The notes: a model not told the origin generated them from the letters alone. Positions 54,687-63,543 are shown, counted from the stretch's first letter. The stretch is 64,000 bases of DNA from Sva-07 sp963752815 (GCA_963752815.1 CAVVZI010000015.1:620001-684000), one strand, 5' to 3'. A program made the numbers and translations.

Positions 54687-55009
54687 CAGGACATCCGATC
54701 GATTGCGAACCGCTTCCACACGCGTCGGTCCACATGGTTGTCCACAAGGTGGGGACATCGAACGGCACAGACACGGACGACCGAACGTAGCAGGTCGACC
54801 GCCGCGCGGAAACCTCGAGGAAAAGGCGGATCGTGCTGGTCATTCGGCGCGAGCCGGATGCTGTGGGTAACTTACACGGCTGTGGTTTGCCCGCTGTGGT
54901 TGGGAGACCGCCCGACTTCGCCGTAGCCTGTCACCCTTCAGTCGTCGGCGCGCCCGTGAGGTCGATCCACGCCGTCGACGCCGAGTGTTGCCCAGATCCG
55001 GAGATCGCC
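54687..55009. other. dnaA-rpmH intergenic region with DnaA boxes (alternative oriC)
   Basis: A consensus actinobacterial DnaA box TTGTCCACA is at 54738-54746, and TTACCCACA (one mismatch from TTATCCACA) is on the minus strand at 54862-54870. Related TGTGGTTTG and TGTGGTTGG sequences are at about 54881 and 54895. The region also must hold the divergent promoters of dnaA and rpmH, and DnaA autoregulation could explain the boxes without an origin. Confidence 0.5.
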
Positions 55010-55144
55010 GTGAAGCGTACCTTTCAACCAAACGCCCGTCGTCGTGCCAAGACGCACGGCTTCCGCGCCCGCATGAGTACACGCGGCGGCCGGGCCGTTC
55101 TCAAGGCTCGCCGCGCCAAGGGTCGCGCCCGCCTGTCGGCTTGA
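55010..55144 (+). CDS. rpmH: 50S ribosomal protein L34
   Basis: A 44-residue, highly basic protein: KRTFQPNARRRAKTHGFR at the start, then MSTRGGRAVLKARRAKGR. GTG 55010 is the family start although the frame is open to 54833. It binds the exit region of the 50S subunit. Its stop overlaps the rnpA start. Confidence 0.97.
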   Translation: MKRTFQPNARRRAKTHGFRARMSTRGGRAVLKARRAKGRARLSA

Positions 55145-55476
55145 TCGATTCGATTCGAGATCGTGACGTCTTCGTCCGCCTCGGTCGTGACGGTGTGCGG
55201 TTTCGCCGTGGCCCGCTGTGGTGCACTTACCTCGCCGATCCAGCGCTGGGCCGCGCCCACGTGGGCTTCGCCATCGGGCGACCGGTCGGCGGCGCGGTCG
55301 TCAGGAACCGACTGCGGCGCAGGTTGCGCATGATCGTTCGCGAGCACCCTCTCGTGCCGGGTTGGTGGCTCATCGGAGCTCGCCCGAACTCGACCGAACT
55401 GACGTTCGAGCGGTTGCAGCGCACCATGTGTGAGCTGGCCGAACTCGTCGCCGCTGATCAGCGAGTGGGCTCGTGA
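55141..55476 (+). CDS. rnpA: Ribonuclease P protein component
   Basis: About 111 residues from TTG 55141, which overlaps the rpmH stop. The conserved RNR-type signature is present as VGFAIGRPVGGAVVRNRLRRRLR, with RDRDVFVRLGRDGVRFRRG near the N-terminus. It assists the RNase P RNA in tRNA 5' maturation; the rnpB RNA gene is not in this window. Confidence 0.93.
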   Translation: MIDSIRDRDVFVRLGRDGVRFRRGPLWCTYLADPALGRAHVGFAIGRPVGGAVVRNRLRRRLRMIVREHPLVPGWWLIGARPNSTELTFERLQRTMCELAELVAADQRVGS

Positions 55477-55754
55477 GCACCGGTTCGCCACGCGCCGTGC
55501 GAATGATCCGCTGGTATCAGCGCGCCTTCGACGGCCGGCTGTCGCCCTGCCGCTTCACCCCGAGCTGTTCGTCCTATGCACTGGAAGCCTTCGAGACCCA
55601 CGGCACCCGTCGTGGCGCGTCCCTCACCGTGCGTCGTCTGATCCGGTGCCGACCGTTCGGCCCTTCGGGATGGGACCCGGTGCCTGAGGCAATGGTCGGC
55701 CCACACGGAGCGAACATCACCTGCGAGACCTTGACCTGCGAGAAGGGTTGCTGA
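55473..55754 (+). CDS. yidD: Membrane protein insertion efficiency factor YidD
   Basis: A 93-residue YidD: MIRWYQRAFDGRLSPCRFTPSCSSYALEAF carries the CRFTPSCS Cys motif, followed by RLIRCRPFGPSGWDPVP. The GTG start overlaps the rnpA stop (GTGA). It sits in the usual rnpA-yidD-yidC order and aids YidC-dependent insertion. Confidence 0.95.
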   Translation: MSTGSPRAVRMIRWYQRAFDGRLSPCRFTPSCSSYALEAFETHGTRRGASLTVRRLIRCRPFGPSGWDPVPEAMVGPHGANITCETLTCEKGC

Positions 55755-55757
55755 CCA

Positions 55758-56948
55758 ATGTTCACGATTCCGGCCGTTCTGCTGTCGTGGTTCTACGGCC
55801 TCACGAGCAGCTACATCGCCGCCATCGCGATGATCGCCGCGGTCGTCATGGCCGTGACCACGCCGCTGACGCTGAAGAGCACCAAGGGCATGCTCGAGAT
55901 GCAGCGGCTCGCGCCGCAGATGCGCAAGCTGCAGAACGAGCATCGCAACGACAAGGCGAAGCTCAACGAAGAGATGATGAAGCTCTACCAGGAGCACAAG
56001 GTCAATCCCATGGCCTCGTGTCTGCCGCTGGTGGCGCAGATGCCCGTCTTCCTCATCATGTTCCGCGTGCTCCACGGCTTGACGTACAAGCCTCACGGTG
56101 CCACGCAGCCCGTCGCCGCCACGGTGTGGAAGGCGTTCGGGAACGAAGCGCAAGCTGCTGATCCCGGCTTCATCCCGCGCTATCTGCCGTACAAGTCGGC
56201 GCTGTACGAAGCGCTGTTCTCGCAGCACTCGATGCCGTCGCTCGGCATCGACCTCTCCAAGTCGGCGGCCGTCGCGATCACCGAGGGCTTCTCGCACAGC
56301 ATCGTGTACATCCTGCTCGTGGTCGTCCTGGGCGTTCTGTACTTCGTCCAGCAACGGATGGTGGCCGCCCGCGCGGCGATCAGCCCGACCATGTCGCAGA
56401 GTCAGCAGAAGCTGATGCAGTACCTGCCCGTCTTCTTCGCCGTGTTCCAGGTGTTCTTCCTGGCCGCCCTCGTCGTGTACTACATCTGTCAGACGGTGCT
56501 GCGCATCGCCCAGCAGATGTACATCACGCGGGTGTTCTACGGCCATGACGAGGCGCTCGGTCGCCAGGCGCAGCGCGCGGGCCAGGCGGCGCGCGAAGAG
56601 GCCGAGAAATCCGGCGAGCCGCCAAAGGGCATGTTCGGTCAGCCAAAACGCGACGCATCCGCCGCCTCCAAGGACGCCGGCTCCTCGAAGAACACCAAAG
56701 CGCTGCCCAAGGGCGGTGCGAACGGTGCGAAGAACGACCCGAAGGGGACAACCGGCAAGAAGCAGCCGGCGAAGACGTCGGGAAAGCAGACGGCCGAGCC
56801 CGCGGAGGACCGTCAGTTGGTGCCGAGCAAGCGCGTGACACCACCGAAGAATCGTCCGACACCAACGACCGGAGCGAAGGGCCGACCGGCACCGAAAAGT
56901 GCCCGGCCGCAATCCAAGTCGAGTCGTCCGAAATCGAACGACGCGTAA
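55758..56948 (+). CDS. yidC: Membrane protein insertase YidC
   Basis: A 396-residue Oxa1/YidC-type insertase with five or six TM segments. Core motifs include TTPLTLKSTKGMLEMQRLAPQ, the CLPLVAQMPVFLIMFRVLHG helix and FFAVFQVFFLAALVVYYICQ. The C-terminal 130 residues are Lys/Pro/Ala-rich and probably disordered, a ribosome-binding tail common in actinobacterial forms. ATG 55758 is 3 bp after the yidD stop. Confidence 0.96.
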   Translation: MFTIPAVLLSWFYGLTSSYIAAIAMIAAVVMAVTTPLTLKSTKGMLEMQRLAPQMRKLQNEHRNDKAKLNEEMMKLYQEHKVNPMASCLPLVAQMPVFLIMFRVLHGLTYKPHGATQPVAATVWKAFGNEAQAADPGFIPRYLPYKSALYEALFSQHSMPSLGIDLSKSAAVAITEGFSHSIVYILLVVVLGVLYFVQQRMVAARAAISPTMSQSQQKLMQYLPVFFAVFQVFFLAALVVYYICQTVLRIAQQMYITRVFYGHDEALGRQAQRAGQAAREEAEKSGEPPKGMFGQPKRDASAASKDAGSSKNTKALPKGGANGAKNDPKGTTGKKQPAKTSGKQTAEPAEDRQLVPSKRVTPPKNRPTPTTGAKGRPAPKSARPQSKSSRPKSNDA

Positions 56949-57014
56949 GCCGTCGTCATCACCGACGGCGTCGAACGGCCCCGTCAAATCCATTCACGAA
57001 GAGAGCACACACAC

Positions 57015-57908
57015 ATGGAGTGGGTAGAGACCACCGCAAAGACCCTCGACGAGGCGCGTGAGGCTGCCCTCGACCAACTGGGGGTCGGCCTCGACGACGC
57101 CGAGTTCGACATCCTCGAAGAGCCACGACCGGGGCTGTTCGGTCGGATGCGTGGCGAGGCCCGGCTGCGGGCTCGGGTGCGTCCCACGCAGGCCCGACCG
57201 AAGCAGGAGCGGCGCCGGAAGCCCAAGGCCGACAAGGGCAACGGGGATTCCTCGAAGCGATCGAAGCAGACCGCCGCGACGTCAGCCGACGCGTCGTCAG
57301 CCGACGCGTCGGACGACGCATCAGTCGAGGCAGCACCGTCGAGCGGGCGCACGACGACCCCCACCAAGGAGGTCGCGGCGCCACGAGAACGATCCAACAA
57401 GCAGCAAGAACAGGGAGAGCAGATGAGCGACGACGACCGCACCACGACGGTGACACCGGACGAGGTGGGCGCCGCCGCGGTCGCCTTCATGGACGGCCTG
57501 ACCACGGCGTTCGGCCTCCAGGGGACCTCGGAGATCACGGTGGACGGCATCGAACTCGAACTCAACGTCGTCGGTGAGGAGCTCGGCCTGCTCGTCGGGC
57601 CCGGCGGGCGGACACTGAATGCGGTGCAGGATCTGGCGCGTGTCGCCGCCCAGCGTCGCCTCGGCGATCACGAGACCCGGCTGCGCATCGACGTCGCCGG
57701 ATATCGCGGACGGCGCGAGCAGGCGCTGATCAAGTTCTCCCGTGAGGTCGCCGAGCAGGTCCGAGCCTCCGGTGTCGCGCGGTCACTCGAGCCGATGACG
57801 TCGTCGGACCGCAAGGTCATTCACGACGTGTTGAACGAAGAAGACGGCGTGGCGAGCCGGTCGGTCGGCGAAGACCCGACGCGCCGCATCATCGTCGAGC
57901 CTGCCTGA
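57015..57908 (+). CDS. jag: Jag/KhpB family RNA-binding protein
   Basis: A 297-residue protein with an N-terminal Jag-N domain (WVETTAKTLDEAREAALDQLG and FDILEEPRPGLFGRMRGEAR), a disordered Lys/Ser/Ala-rich linker of about 70 residues, a KH domain (ELNVVGEELGLLVGPGGRTLNAVQDL) and an R3H domain ending VASRSVGEDPTRRIIVEPA. GTG-rich context; ATG 57015 is the family start. It regulates cell-envelope growth in Gram-positives. Confidence 0.94.
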   Translation: MEWVETTAKTLDEAREAALDQLGVGLDDAEFDILEEPRPGLFGRMRGEARLRARVRPTQARPKQERRRKPKADKGNGDSSKRSKQTAATSADASSADASDDASVEAAPSSGRTTTPTKEVAAPRERSNKQQEQGEQMSDDDRTTTVTPDEVGAAAVAFMDGLTTAFGLQGTSEITVDGIELELNVVGEELGLLVGPGGRTLNAVQDLARVAAQRRLGDHETRLRIDVAGYRGRREQALIKFSREVAEQVRASGVARSLEPMTSSDRKVIHDVLNEEDGVASRSVGEDPTRRIIVEPA

Positions 57909-57915
57909 TCAGGCC

Positions 57916-58473
57916 GTGGGGCCGTCGTCTCCCCCGATTTCGGACGAACTGGTCGACGTACTGCGTCGATCGCAGGAACTCGGCTTCCTCGGTGCTCGAC
58001 CGATCGAGCAGGTGATCGAGCACGCCCGGAGCTTCGTGACGGCGCTCGCCGCAGTCGACGTCACGGGACCGGTCCTCGATCTCGGGGCCGGCGGCGGCGT
58101 GCCCGGTCTGGTGATCGCCCACGACCGCCCCGACCAGAACGTGACGCTGCTCGACCGGCGCCGTACCCGGACCGACTTCCTCGCCCGCATGGTCCGGCGG
58201 CTCGGCTGGCAGGAACGGGTCGACGTCTGGAATCGCGACGCCGGCGATGTCACCGGCCATCCCTTCGACGCCGTCGTTGCCCGTGGCTTCGGACCGCCCA
58301 GCGAAACGTTGGCCTTCGCGCTCGGCTGGGTTCGTCCGCAAGGCTTCATCGTGATCAGCGAGCCGCCGACGGGTGATCGCTGGGCGGGTGTGGTGATCCC
58401 CGGCGCGACACGGCTGCCGAGCGCCCCGACGGTGTCGGTTTTCCAGCGGAATCAGGCCCCCTCCGCTGGATGA
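57916..58473 (+). CDS. rsmG: 16S rRNA m7G527 methyltransferase RsmG (GidB), short form
   Basis: A 185-residue Rossmann methyltransferase. Motif I VLDLGAGGGVPGLVIA, the acidic LLDRRRTRTDFLARMVRR and DAVVARGFGPP are visible. It is about 25 residues shorter than usual, lacking part of the N-terminal helices and C-terminal tail. It lies 7 bp after jag and just before the parS sites, the standard position. Loss of this gene gives low-level streptomycin resistance in other bacteria. Confidence 0.88.
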   Translation: MGPSSPPISDELVDVLRRSQELGFLGARPIEQVIEHARSFVTALAAVDVTGPVLDLGAGGGVPGLVIAHDRPDQNVTLLDRRRTRTDFLARMVRRLGWQERVDVWNRDAGDVTGHPFDAVVARGFGPPSETLAFALGWVRPQGFIVISEPPTGDRWAGVVIPGATRLPSAPTVSVFQRNQAPSAG

Positions 58474-58487
58474 TTTCCGCCGCTCGA

Positions 58488-58503
58488 TGTTTCACGTGAA
58501 ACA
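58488..58503. promoter_or_regulatory. parS centromere site (perfect)
   Basis: TGTTTCACGTGAAACA is the exact 16-bp consensus palindrome bound by ParB/Spo0J. It lies between rsmG and parA, 152 bp before the parA start. Confidence 0.96.
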
Positions 58504-58578
58504 GCGAGCCGCGAAGGAATCTGCCTCCGCGGGTTCGCACCTGAGATCGACGGTGTCGGGGATGACTCTGCGCTAGAC

Positions 58579-58594
58579 GGTTTCACGTGAAACA
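58579..58594. promoter_or_regulatory. parS centromere site (one mismatch)
   Basis: GGTTTCACGTGAAACA differs from the parS consensus only at the first base. It lies 91 bp after the first site, close to the parA promoter, so ParB bound here could regulate parAB as well as load on the chromosome. Confidence 0.92.
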
Positions 58595-58625
58595 TCAAAT
58601 CCCCCGGATCGCGGGCACCGACCAC

Positions 58626-58631
58626 TACGCT
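58626..58631 (+). promoter_or_regulatory. Predicted -10 element (TACGCT) of parA
   Basis: TACGCT ends 8 nt before GTG 58640 with no Shine-Dalgarno, consistent with a leaderless parA transcript starting 30-40 bp downstream of the second parS. Confidence 0.4.
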
Positions 58632-58639
58632 CGCACGTT

Positions 58640-59530
58640 GTGACGGAGATCGACCCGATGCCGACCGACCCTGTGTCGGCGAGCCCTGGACCCGAAGCGT
58701 TCGGCTCCCCGACGTTGAACAGCGCCCCGAACGGCGAAGGGGAAGCACCGGCACCGAGCCGAACCTTGCCCCGGATCATCGCCCTCGCCAACCAGAAGGG
58801 CGGCGTGGGCAAGACCACGACGACGGTGAACCTGGGTGCGGCCTTGGCCGACATGGGCCTGCGGACATTGATCATCGACCTCGATCCGCAGGGCAATGCC
58901 TCCAGCGGCCTCGGAATCGAGCACCGCGGCCTCGAGCGCTCGATGTACCACGTGCTGCTCTTCGAGGAACCGTTGGAGAACGTGGTCGAGCCGACGGACG
59001 TCCGCAACCTGTTCGTGGCGCCGGCGTCGCTCGACCTGGCCGGTGCGGAGATCGAGCTCGTTCCGGCGTTCAGCCGGGAACAGCGCCTCAAGCGCGCCAT
59101 CGAGGCCGTGATCGACGACTACGACTACGTCCTGATCGACTGTCCCCCGTCACTCGGCCTGTTGACCGTCAACGGATTGGCCGCCGCCCGCGAGGTCCTC
59201 GTGCCGATCCAGTGCGAGTACTACGCGCTGGAAGGGCTTGGCCAACTCCTGCGCAACGTCGACCTGGTCCGCCGAAACCTCAATCCCACGTTGGAGGTGA
59301 GCACCATCTTGTGTGTGATGTACGACGCGCGAGCGAAGCTCGCGAGAAATGTGGTCGAGGAGGTTCGCGACCACTTCGGTGACAAGGTGCTCCGGGCGGT
59401 GATCCCCCGGTCGGTCCGGCTCTCCGAAGCTCCCGGATTCGGGCAGCCGATCACCACGTTCGACCCGACTTCGAGAGGCGCGATCGCGTACCGCGACGCG
59501 GCCAAGGAGGTGCACAATGCCACGCTCTAG
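58640..59530 (+). CDS. parA: Chromosome partitioning ATPase ParA
   Basis: A 296-residue Soj/ParA. After a disordered 40-residue tail come IIALANQKGGVGKTTTTVNLG (deviant Walker A), IDLDPQGNASSGLG and VLIDCPPSLGLLTVN (Walker B). The C-terminal basic patch region is typical of chromosomal ParA. It overlaps parB by 14 bp and is linked to two parS sites, so it forms the chromosome partition system. It is distinct from the ParA encoded with the CHAD protein at 10.1 kb. Confidence 0.96.
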   Translation: MTEIDPMPTDPVSASPGPEAFGSPTLNSAPNGEGEAPAPSRTLPRIIALANQKGGVGKTTTTVNLGAALADMGLRTLIIDLDPQGNASSGLGIEHRGLERSMYHVLLFEEPLENVVEPTDVRNLFVAPASLDLAGAEIELVPAFSREQRLKRAIEAVIDDYDYVLIDCPPSLGLLTVNGLAAAREVLVPIQCEYYALEGLGQLLRNVDLVRRNLNPTLEVSTILCVMYDARAKLARNVVEEVRDHFGDKVLRAVIPRSVRLSEAPGFGQPITTFDPTSRGAIAYRDAAKEVHNATL

Positions 59531-60465
59531 TGGGTTGGGAAAGGGCTTGAGCTCGATCATCCCGACTGCCGACTTGACCCGGGAATCCACCGCGGCCGGC
59601 GATATCGCATCGCCGTTCCTCGCTGAGGTCGAGGTGGCCTCCATCCGCCCCAATCCGAACCAGCCACGGGTGCACTTCGACGAACAGAGCCTGCTCGAGT
59701 TGTCGTCGTCGATTGCCGAGATGGGAGTGCTCCAACCCGTCCTCGTCCGCCGGCTCGACAGCGGTGCCTACGAGCTCATCGCCGGCGAACGCCGATGGCG
59801 AGCCGCGCAGCGGGCCGGTCTGGCGACGGTCCCGGCGATCGTTCGGACCGCCGACAATCTCAACTCGATCGAGCAGGCGCTCGTCGAGAACCTGCATCGT
59901 CAGGATCTCACGCCACTCGAGGAGGCGGCTGCCTACCAGCAGTTGATCGAGGACTTCCAACTCACGCACGAGCAACTGTCCAGTCGGGTCGGCAAGAGTC
60001 GTTCGGCGATCACCAACACGGTCCGGTTGCTCGGTCTTCCGCCGGCAGTGCAGCACCTGCTCGCCGACGGCCAGCTCTCCGCCGGGCACGCCCGCGCCCT
60101 GTTGGGAACCCCCGATCGCGAGCTGCAGGAACGGTTGGCCCGCCAGGCCGTCGATCACGGTTGGTCGGTGCGGGCGATCGAACAAGCCGTGCGTGACGGT
60201 GGACTCGAGCCGCAGGTCGACATCCACCCGGAGCCCGAACGCGGGTTTGTCGCCCACGCCGCCCCCCGGCACGTCGATCGACGGAGCCGGTCTCACCCCC
60301 CACACGAGGTTGCGACCTCCGGGCCTGCTCGAACTGGAGGGCTTGTTGGCGACGCACCTCGAGACGCGGGTGGCGGTGCAGATGAGCGCCAAGCGGGGCA
60401 AGGTCACCATCGACTTCGCCGATCTCGAGGATCTCGAGCGGATCTTCCACCGCATGGTGCCCTGA
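59517..60465 (+). pseudogene. parB: Chromosome partitioning protein ParB, apparent frameshift
   Basis: The N-terminal and central parts are intact: SGLGKGLSSIIP, the CTPase motifs YELIAGERRWRAAQRAG and ENLHRQDLTPLEEAAAYQQL, and the HTH SSRVGKSRSAITNTVRLLGL. After PERGFVAHAA the frame runs into an Arg/Pro-rich tail to 60614. Dropping one C from the CCCCCC run at 60262-60267 gives GTSIDGAGLTPHTRLRPPG and a normal C-terminal dimer domain (LATHLETRVAVQMS and ITIDF-like strands) ending at 60465. Since parB is needed for normal chromosome segregation and the run is a homopolymer, an assembly error is the likely cause. Confidence 0.9.
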
Positions 60466-60636
60466 GCCGCCCCAATCGGCCGCACGACGGCCCCGAATCG
60501 CCCGTTGCCCCTGATATTCACCTCACGTTCCGTGGTTGTGACCAGCGTCACGTGAGATTTGTTTCAACGTCACCTTCAGACAAACGCACAGGGTGTGTAC
60601 GAATCTGTGGATAAACCGTCAGGTGGACGGTGAACA

Positions 60637-61611
60637 TCAAGCGTCGCCAGCCGTCACCGGTCGGGGGAGTGCGTCGGTCGGGTCATCGGCCATGCGGCGC
60701 AACCACTCGCGCAACGCCACCTCGACCGCTCTGCTCACCGTTTCGGCGGCGTCGACGATGGCGCGCACCGGCCCGACGGTCACCACGACGGCCGGCATCC
60801 GGGTTTCACGGAGCACGGGGAGACGCATGCCGATGATCGTCGGATCGCCGGACACCACGCCGTCGAGGGCGGCCGCGAGGCTCGTTGCCAGGGCACGTCC
60901 ACCGAACGATTCGAAATGCGGTACGGCGAAATAGGCGATCGTCGCACCTGGCTCGGTGCGCGGTTCGAAACCGACGTACACGGTGGCACCGAACCGATTT
61001 GCCGCCGCGGCGTGGGCGGTCGCTTCGTATTCGTCCGTCGACATCACGGTCGCGCCGTCATTGCGCAGGGAGCGCGCGAGCCCGCGGGTGATGGCACTCA
61101 GGCCACCGAACTGTCCGATCACGATCCGCGCCGCCTCGAACGTCGAAGCACCGCCACGGACCTCGTGTTCCCGGATCGTTGCGACACCCGGCCCGCTCCC
61201 GCTCTGGCGCAGGAGACGTTCGAGCATGCTGATCGTGGTCGGACCGCACACGCCGTCGGCATTGATCCCGCTGTTGCGCTGGAAATCGACGAGCGCCCGC
61301 ACCGTGGCGGGTCCGAGGATGCCGTCGGGCCGACCGCAGTCGAACCCCAGGTGATTCAGCGACTGCTGGAGGGCGACGACGTCGTCGCCACGCACCTGGG
61401 GCGCTTCGAGCTTCAGGGCGCGATCACCGAGATGCCACCCGGCCTCGCAGATCGCCAGCCATGTGTGCTCGTCGCACTCGCCCGTGGTCCGCAGTCCGCG
61501 CACCTCCTGGAACGCAGTGATGGCGTCGAGCGTCGGCTGATCGAAGCGACCGCTCAGGCCGCCGGCCGGTGGGCAACCTGCGGCGGCCAGTCGCCGCTGC
61601 AGGTCGCGCAC
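60637..61611 (-). CDS. CwlM-like peptidoglycan-binding pseudo-amidase
   Basis: A 324-residue protein with two N-terminal peptidoglycan-binding domains (DLQRRLAAAGCPPAGGLSG and VVALQQSLNHLGFDCGRPDG) and a C-terminal amidase_3 fold. The zinc-site landmarks look lost: the usual GHGG-type motif reads IGQFGG, and the strand that normally carries the second His reads TVYVGFEPRTEP. The position beside trxA-trxB and parAB matches mycobacterial cwlM, a non-enzymatic regulator of peptidoglycan precursor synthesis. A structural role rather than hydrolysis is therefore inferred. Confidence 0.8.
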   Translation of the reverse strand: MRDLQRRLAAAGCPPAGGLSGRFDQPTLDAITAFQEVRGLRTTGECDEHTWLAICEAGWHLGDRALKLEAPQVRGDDVVALQQSLNHLGFDCGRPDGILGPATVRALVDFQRNSGINADGVCGPTTISMLERLLRQSGSGPGVATIREHEVRGGASTFEAARIVIGQFGGLSAITRGLARSLRNDGATVMSTDEYEATAHAAAANRFGATVYVGFEPRTEPGATIAYFAVPHFESFGGRALATSLAAALDGVVSGDPTIIGMRLPVLRETRMPAVVVTVGPVRAIVDAAETVSRAVEVALREWLRRMADDPTDALPRPVTAGDA

Positions 61612-61634
61612 GGCATCACCGTGCTGACCGGACG

Positions 61635-61973
61635 TCAGTGGGAAGTGGGAAGGAATTCGTCGAGCTCCTGCAACAGGGCGCCCTTGCTCTTCGCGCCGAC
61701 GAGCCGCTTGGACACCTCGCCGCCAGAGAACACGAGCAACGTCGGAATGCTCATGACGTTGTACTTCATGGCCAGGTCGGGATTGTCGTCGACGTTCAAC
61801 TTGGCGATCGTCACGTCGTCGCCGTGCTCGTTGGCGATCTCCTCGAGGATCGGACCGATCTTCTTACAGGGTCCACACCACTCCGCCCAGAAATCGACGA
61901 CCACAGGCTTGGTCGAGCCGCCGACGGTCTCGTCGAAGGTGTTGGTGGAGAGGTTCACGATTCCTTGTGCCAT
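61635..61973 (-). CDS. trxA: Thioredoxin
   Basis: A 112-residue thioredoxin with the WCGPC active site (Cys 33 and 36), VVVDFWAEWCGPCKKIGP core and the cis-Pro segment MSIPTLLVFSGGEV. ATG 61973 has an AAAGGA Shine-Dalgarno; the longer frame to 62234 would overlap trxB. It is reduced by the TrxB encoded 145 bp upstream, and the cwlM-like gene follows 23 bp downstream. Confidence 0.97.
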   Translation of the reverse strand: MAQGIVNLSTNTFDETVGGSTKPVVVDFWAEWCGPCKKIGPILEEIANEHGDDVTIAKLNVDDNPDLAMKYNVMSIPTLLVFSGGEVSKRLVGAKSKGALLQELDEFLPTSH

Positions 61974-62118
61974 CGGGCAATCCTTTCGAATTGGGAGCGT
62001 GCGGTGGTCACCGTCGTTCCCGTGAGGGTGGCACGGCAAACCGTGCCGACAGAGTACAACTGCGGCGGAACCACCGGTATTCCCGCACGATACCACGCAG
62101 AGTGCTCGGGTTTCACCA

Positions 62119-63096
62119 TCAGTGGTGGCTGTTGGCCTCGAGCCAGCGCTCGGCATCGATCGCCGCCATACACCCGGAGCCGGCGGCGGTGATCGCCTGG
62201 CGGTACGTGTGATCCTGCACGTCACCGCAGGCAAAGACGCCGTCGACGTTCGTGTAGGAGGAGTCGGGCGTGGTGATCAGGTATCCGGAGTCGGGTTCCA
62301 TGTCGAGCTGCCCGACGAACAGGTCGGTGTTCGGCCGGTGGCCGATGGCGACGAACAGCCCGGTCACATCGAGCGTGCTCGGTTCGCCGGTCACCGTGTT
62401 CACGACCCCGATCCCGGTGACCGCTTGTTCGCCCATGATCTCGGTGACCTGACTGTTCCAGAGGAAGTCGATCTTCGGGTTGGCGAAGGCACGGTCCTGC
62501 ATGATCTTCGAGGCCCGCAGTTCGTCGCGCCGGTGCACGAGGGTGACCTTGTCGGCGAACTTGGTGAGGAAGGTCGCCTCCTCGATTGCCGAATCGCCCC
62601 CGCCGACGACCGCGATCTCGTGACCGCGGAAGAAGAAGCCGTCGCAGGTGGCACACGTCGACAGACCGTGGCCGATCAGCCGTTCCTCGGCCTCGAGGCC
62701 GAGCATCAGCGATTGGGCGCCGGTACTCACGATCACCGCGTTGGCCAGGTACAGCGTGTCTCGCACCCAGACCTTGTGGGGGCGCTCGCTGAAGTCGACC
62801 TTGGTCACCTTCTCGGTGATGATCTCCGTGCCGAATCGCAAGGCCTGCTCGCGCATGGCGTGCATCAGGTCGGGTCCCATGACGCCATCGGCGAAGCCTG
62901 GGTAGTTCTCGACCTCGGTGGTCAACATGAGCTGGCCGCCTGGCTGGTCGCTCGTGCTCGACGGCTCGCCCTCGATCAGTAGCGGGGCGAGGTTGGCCCG
63001 TGCGGTGTACACGGCGGCGGTCAGGCCGGCAGGGCCGGATCCGATGATGATGACATCACGAACGGCAGGGCGAACAGGAGGGGGGACGTCGGACAT
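62119..63096 (-). CDS. trxB: Thioredoxin reductase
   Basis: A 325-residue low-molecular-weight thioredoxin reductase. FAD motif IIIGSGPAGLTAAVYTARA, active-site CATC at residues 148-151, NADPH motif VVGGGDSAIEEATFL and FAD motif GVFACGDVQDHTYRQAITAAGSG. It passes electrons from NADPH to TrxA. First in a leftward trxB-trxA-cwlM-like group. Confidence 0.97.
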   Translation of the reverse strand: MSDVPPPVRPAVRDVIIIGSGPAGLTAAVYTARANLAPLLIEGEPSSTSDQPGGQLMLTTEVENYPGFADGVMGPDLMHAMREQALRFGTEIITEKVTKVDFSERPHKVWVRDTLYLANAVIVSTGAQSLMLGLEAEERLIGHGLSTCATCDGFFFRGHEIAVVGGGDSAIEEATFLTKFADKVTLVHRRDELRASKIMQDRAFANPKIDFLWNSQVTEIMGEQAVTGIGVVNTVTGEPSTLDVTGLFVAIGHRPNTDLFVGQLDMEPDSGYLITTPDSSYTNVDGVFACGDVQDHTYRQAITAAGSGCMAAIDAERWLEANSHH

Positions 63097-63141
63097 GGTG
63101 GTTCTCTCCCGGGGAGGATTCGTTGAGCGGTGAGCGGCGTG

Positions 63142-63465
63142 TCAGTGGGCGCTGGCGGCGCGCTTCCTGAACAACAACAGCCCGCCCAGGCAGAGAATTC
63201 CGCCGACGATGTAGTAGCTCAGGTACACCGCCTGGGGCTTGGTGACCACGAGATCGAGCAGTGCCTGGATCCCGCGCATCAGCAGCACGATCGTGATGAC
63301 GACGATGAACACGCCGAGGAAGGCGGCGATGATCCCGAACACGACGGCCCGCGCCGCCATGACCGCCTTGGTGGTGGTCTGTTCGCGAACGGTGGTGACG
63401 ACGGTGACCAGCTTGTTCGTGGTGTCGCTGGCCCAGTTCGGATCGGTGAGGGGGTTCCCCGGCAT
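63142..63465 (-). CDS. Small two-TM membrane protein (holin-X-like)
   Basis: About 107 residues from ATG 63465. Two hydrophobic helices are clear: residues about 40-62 (VVFGIIAAFLGVFIVVITIVLL) and 82-98 (YYIVGGILCLGGLLLF), followed by a basic RKRAASAH tail. The pattern resembles actinobacterial holin-X-type superfamily proteins, but that is a weak structural resemblance. It lies between trxB and the partial gene at the window end. Confidence 0.65.
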   Translation of the reverse strand: MPGNPLTDPNWASDTTNKLVTVVTTVREQTTTKAVMAARAVVFGIIAAFLGVFIVVITIVLLMRGIQALLDLVVTKPQAVYLSYYIVGGILCLGGLLLFRKRAASAH

Positions 63466-63543
63466 GAGCGAGCACACTAGCCCGGCGGGCCGGTCAACGA
63501 CCACGGTCGGGCCGTGACGCAGCAGGTGAAGCGGGGCGGTGGG

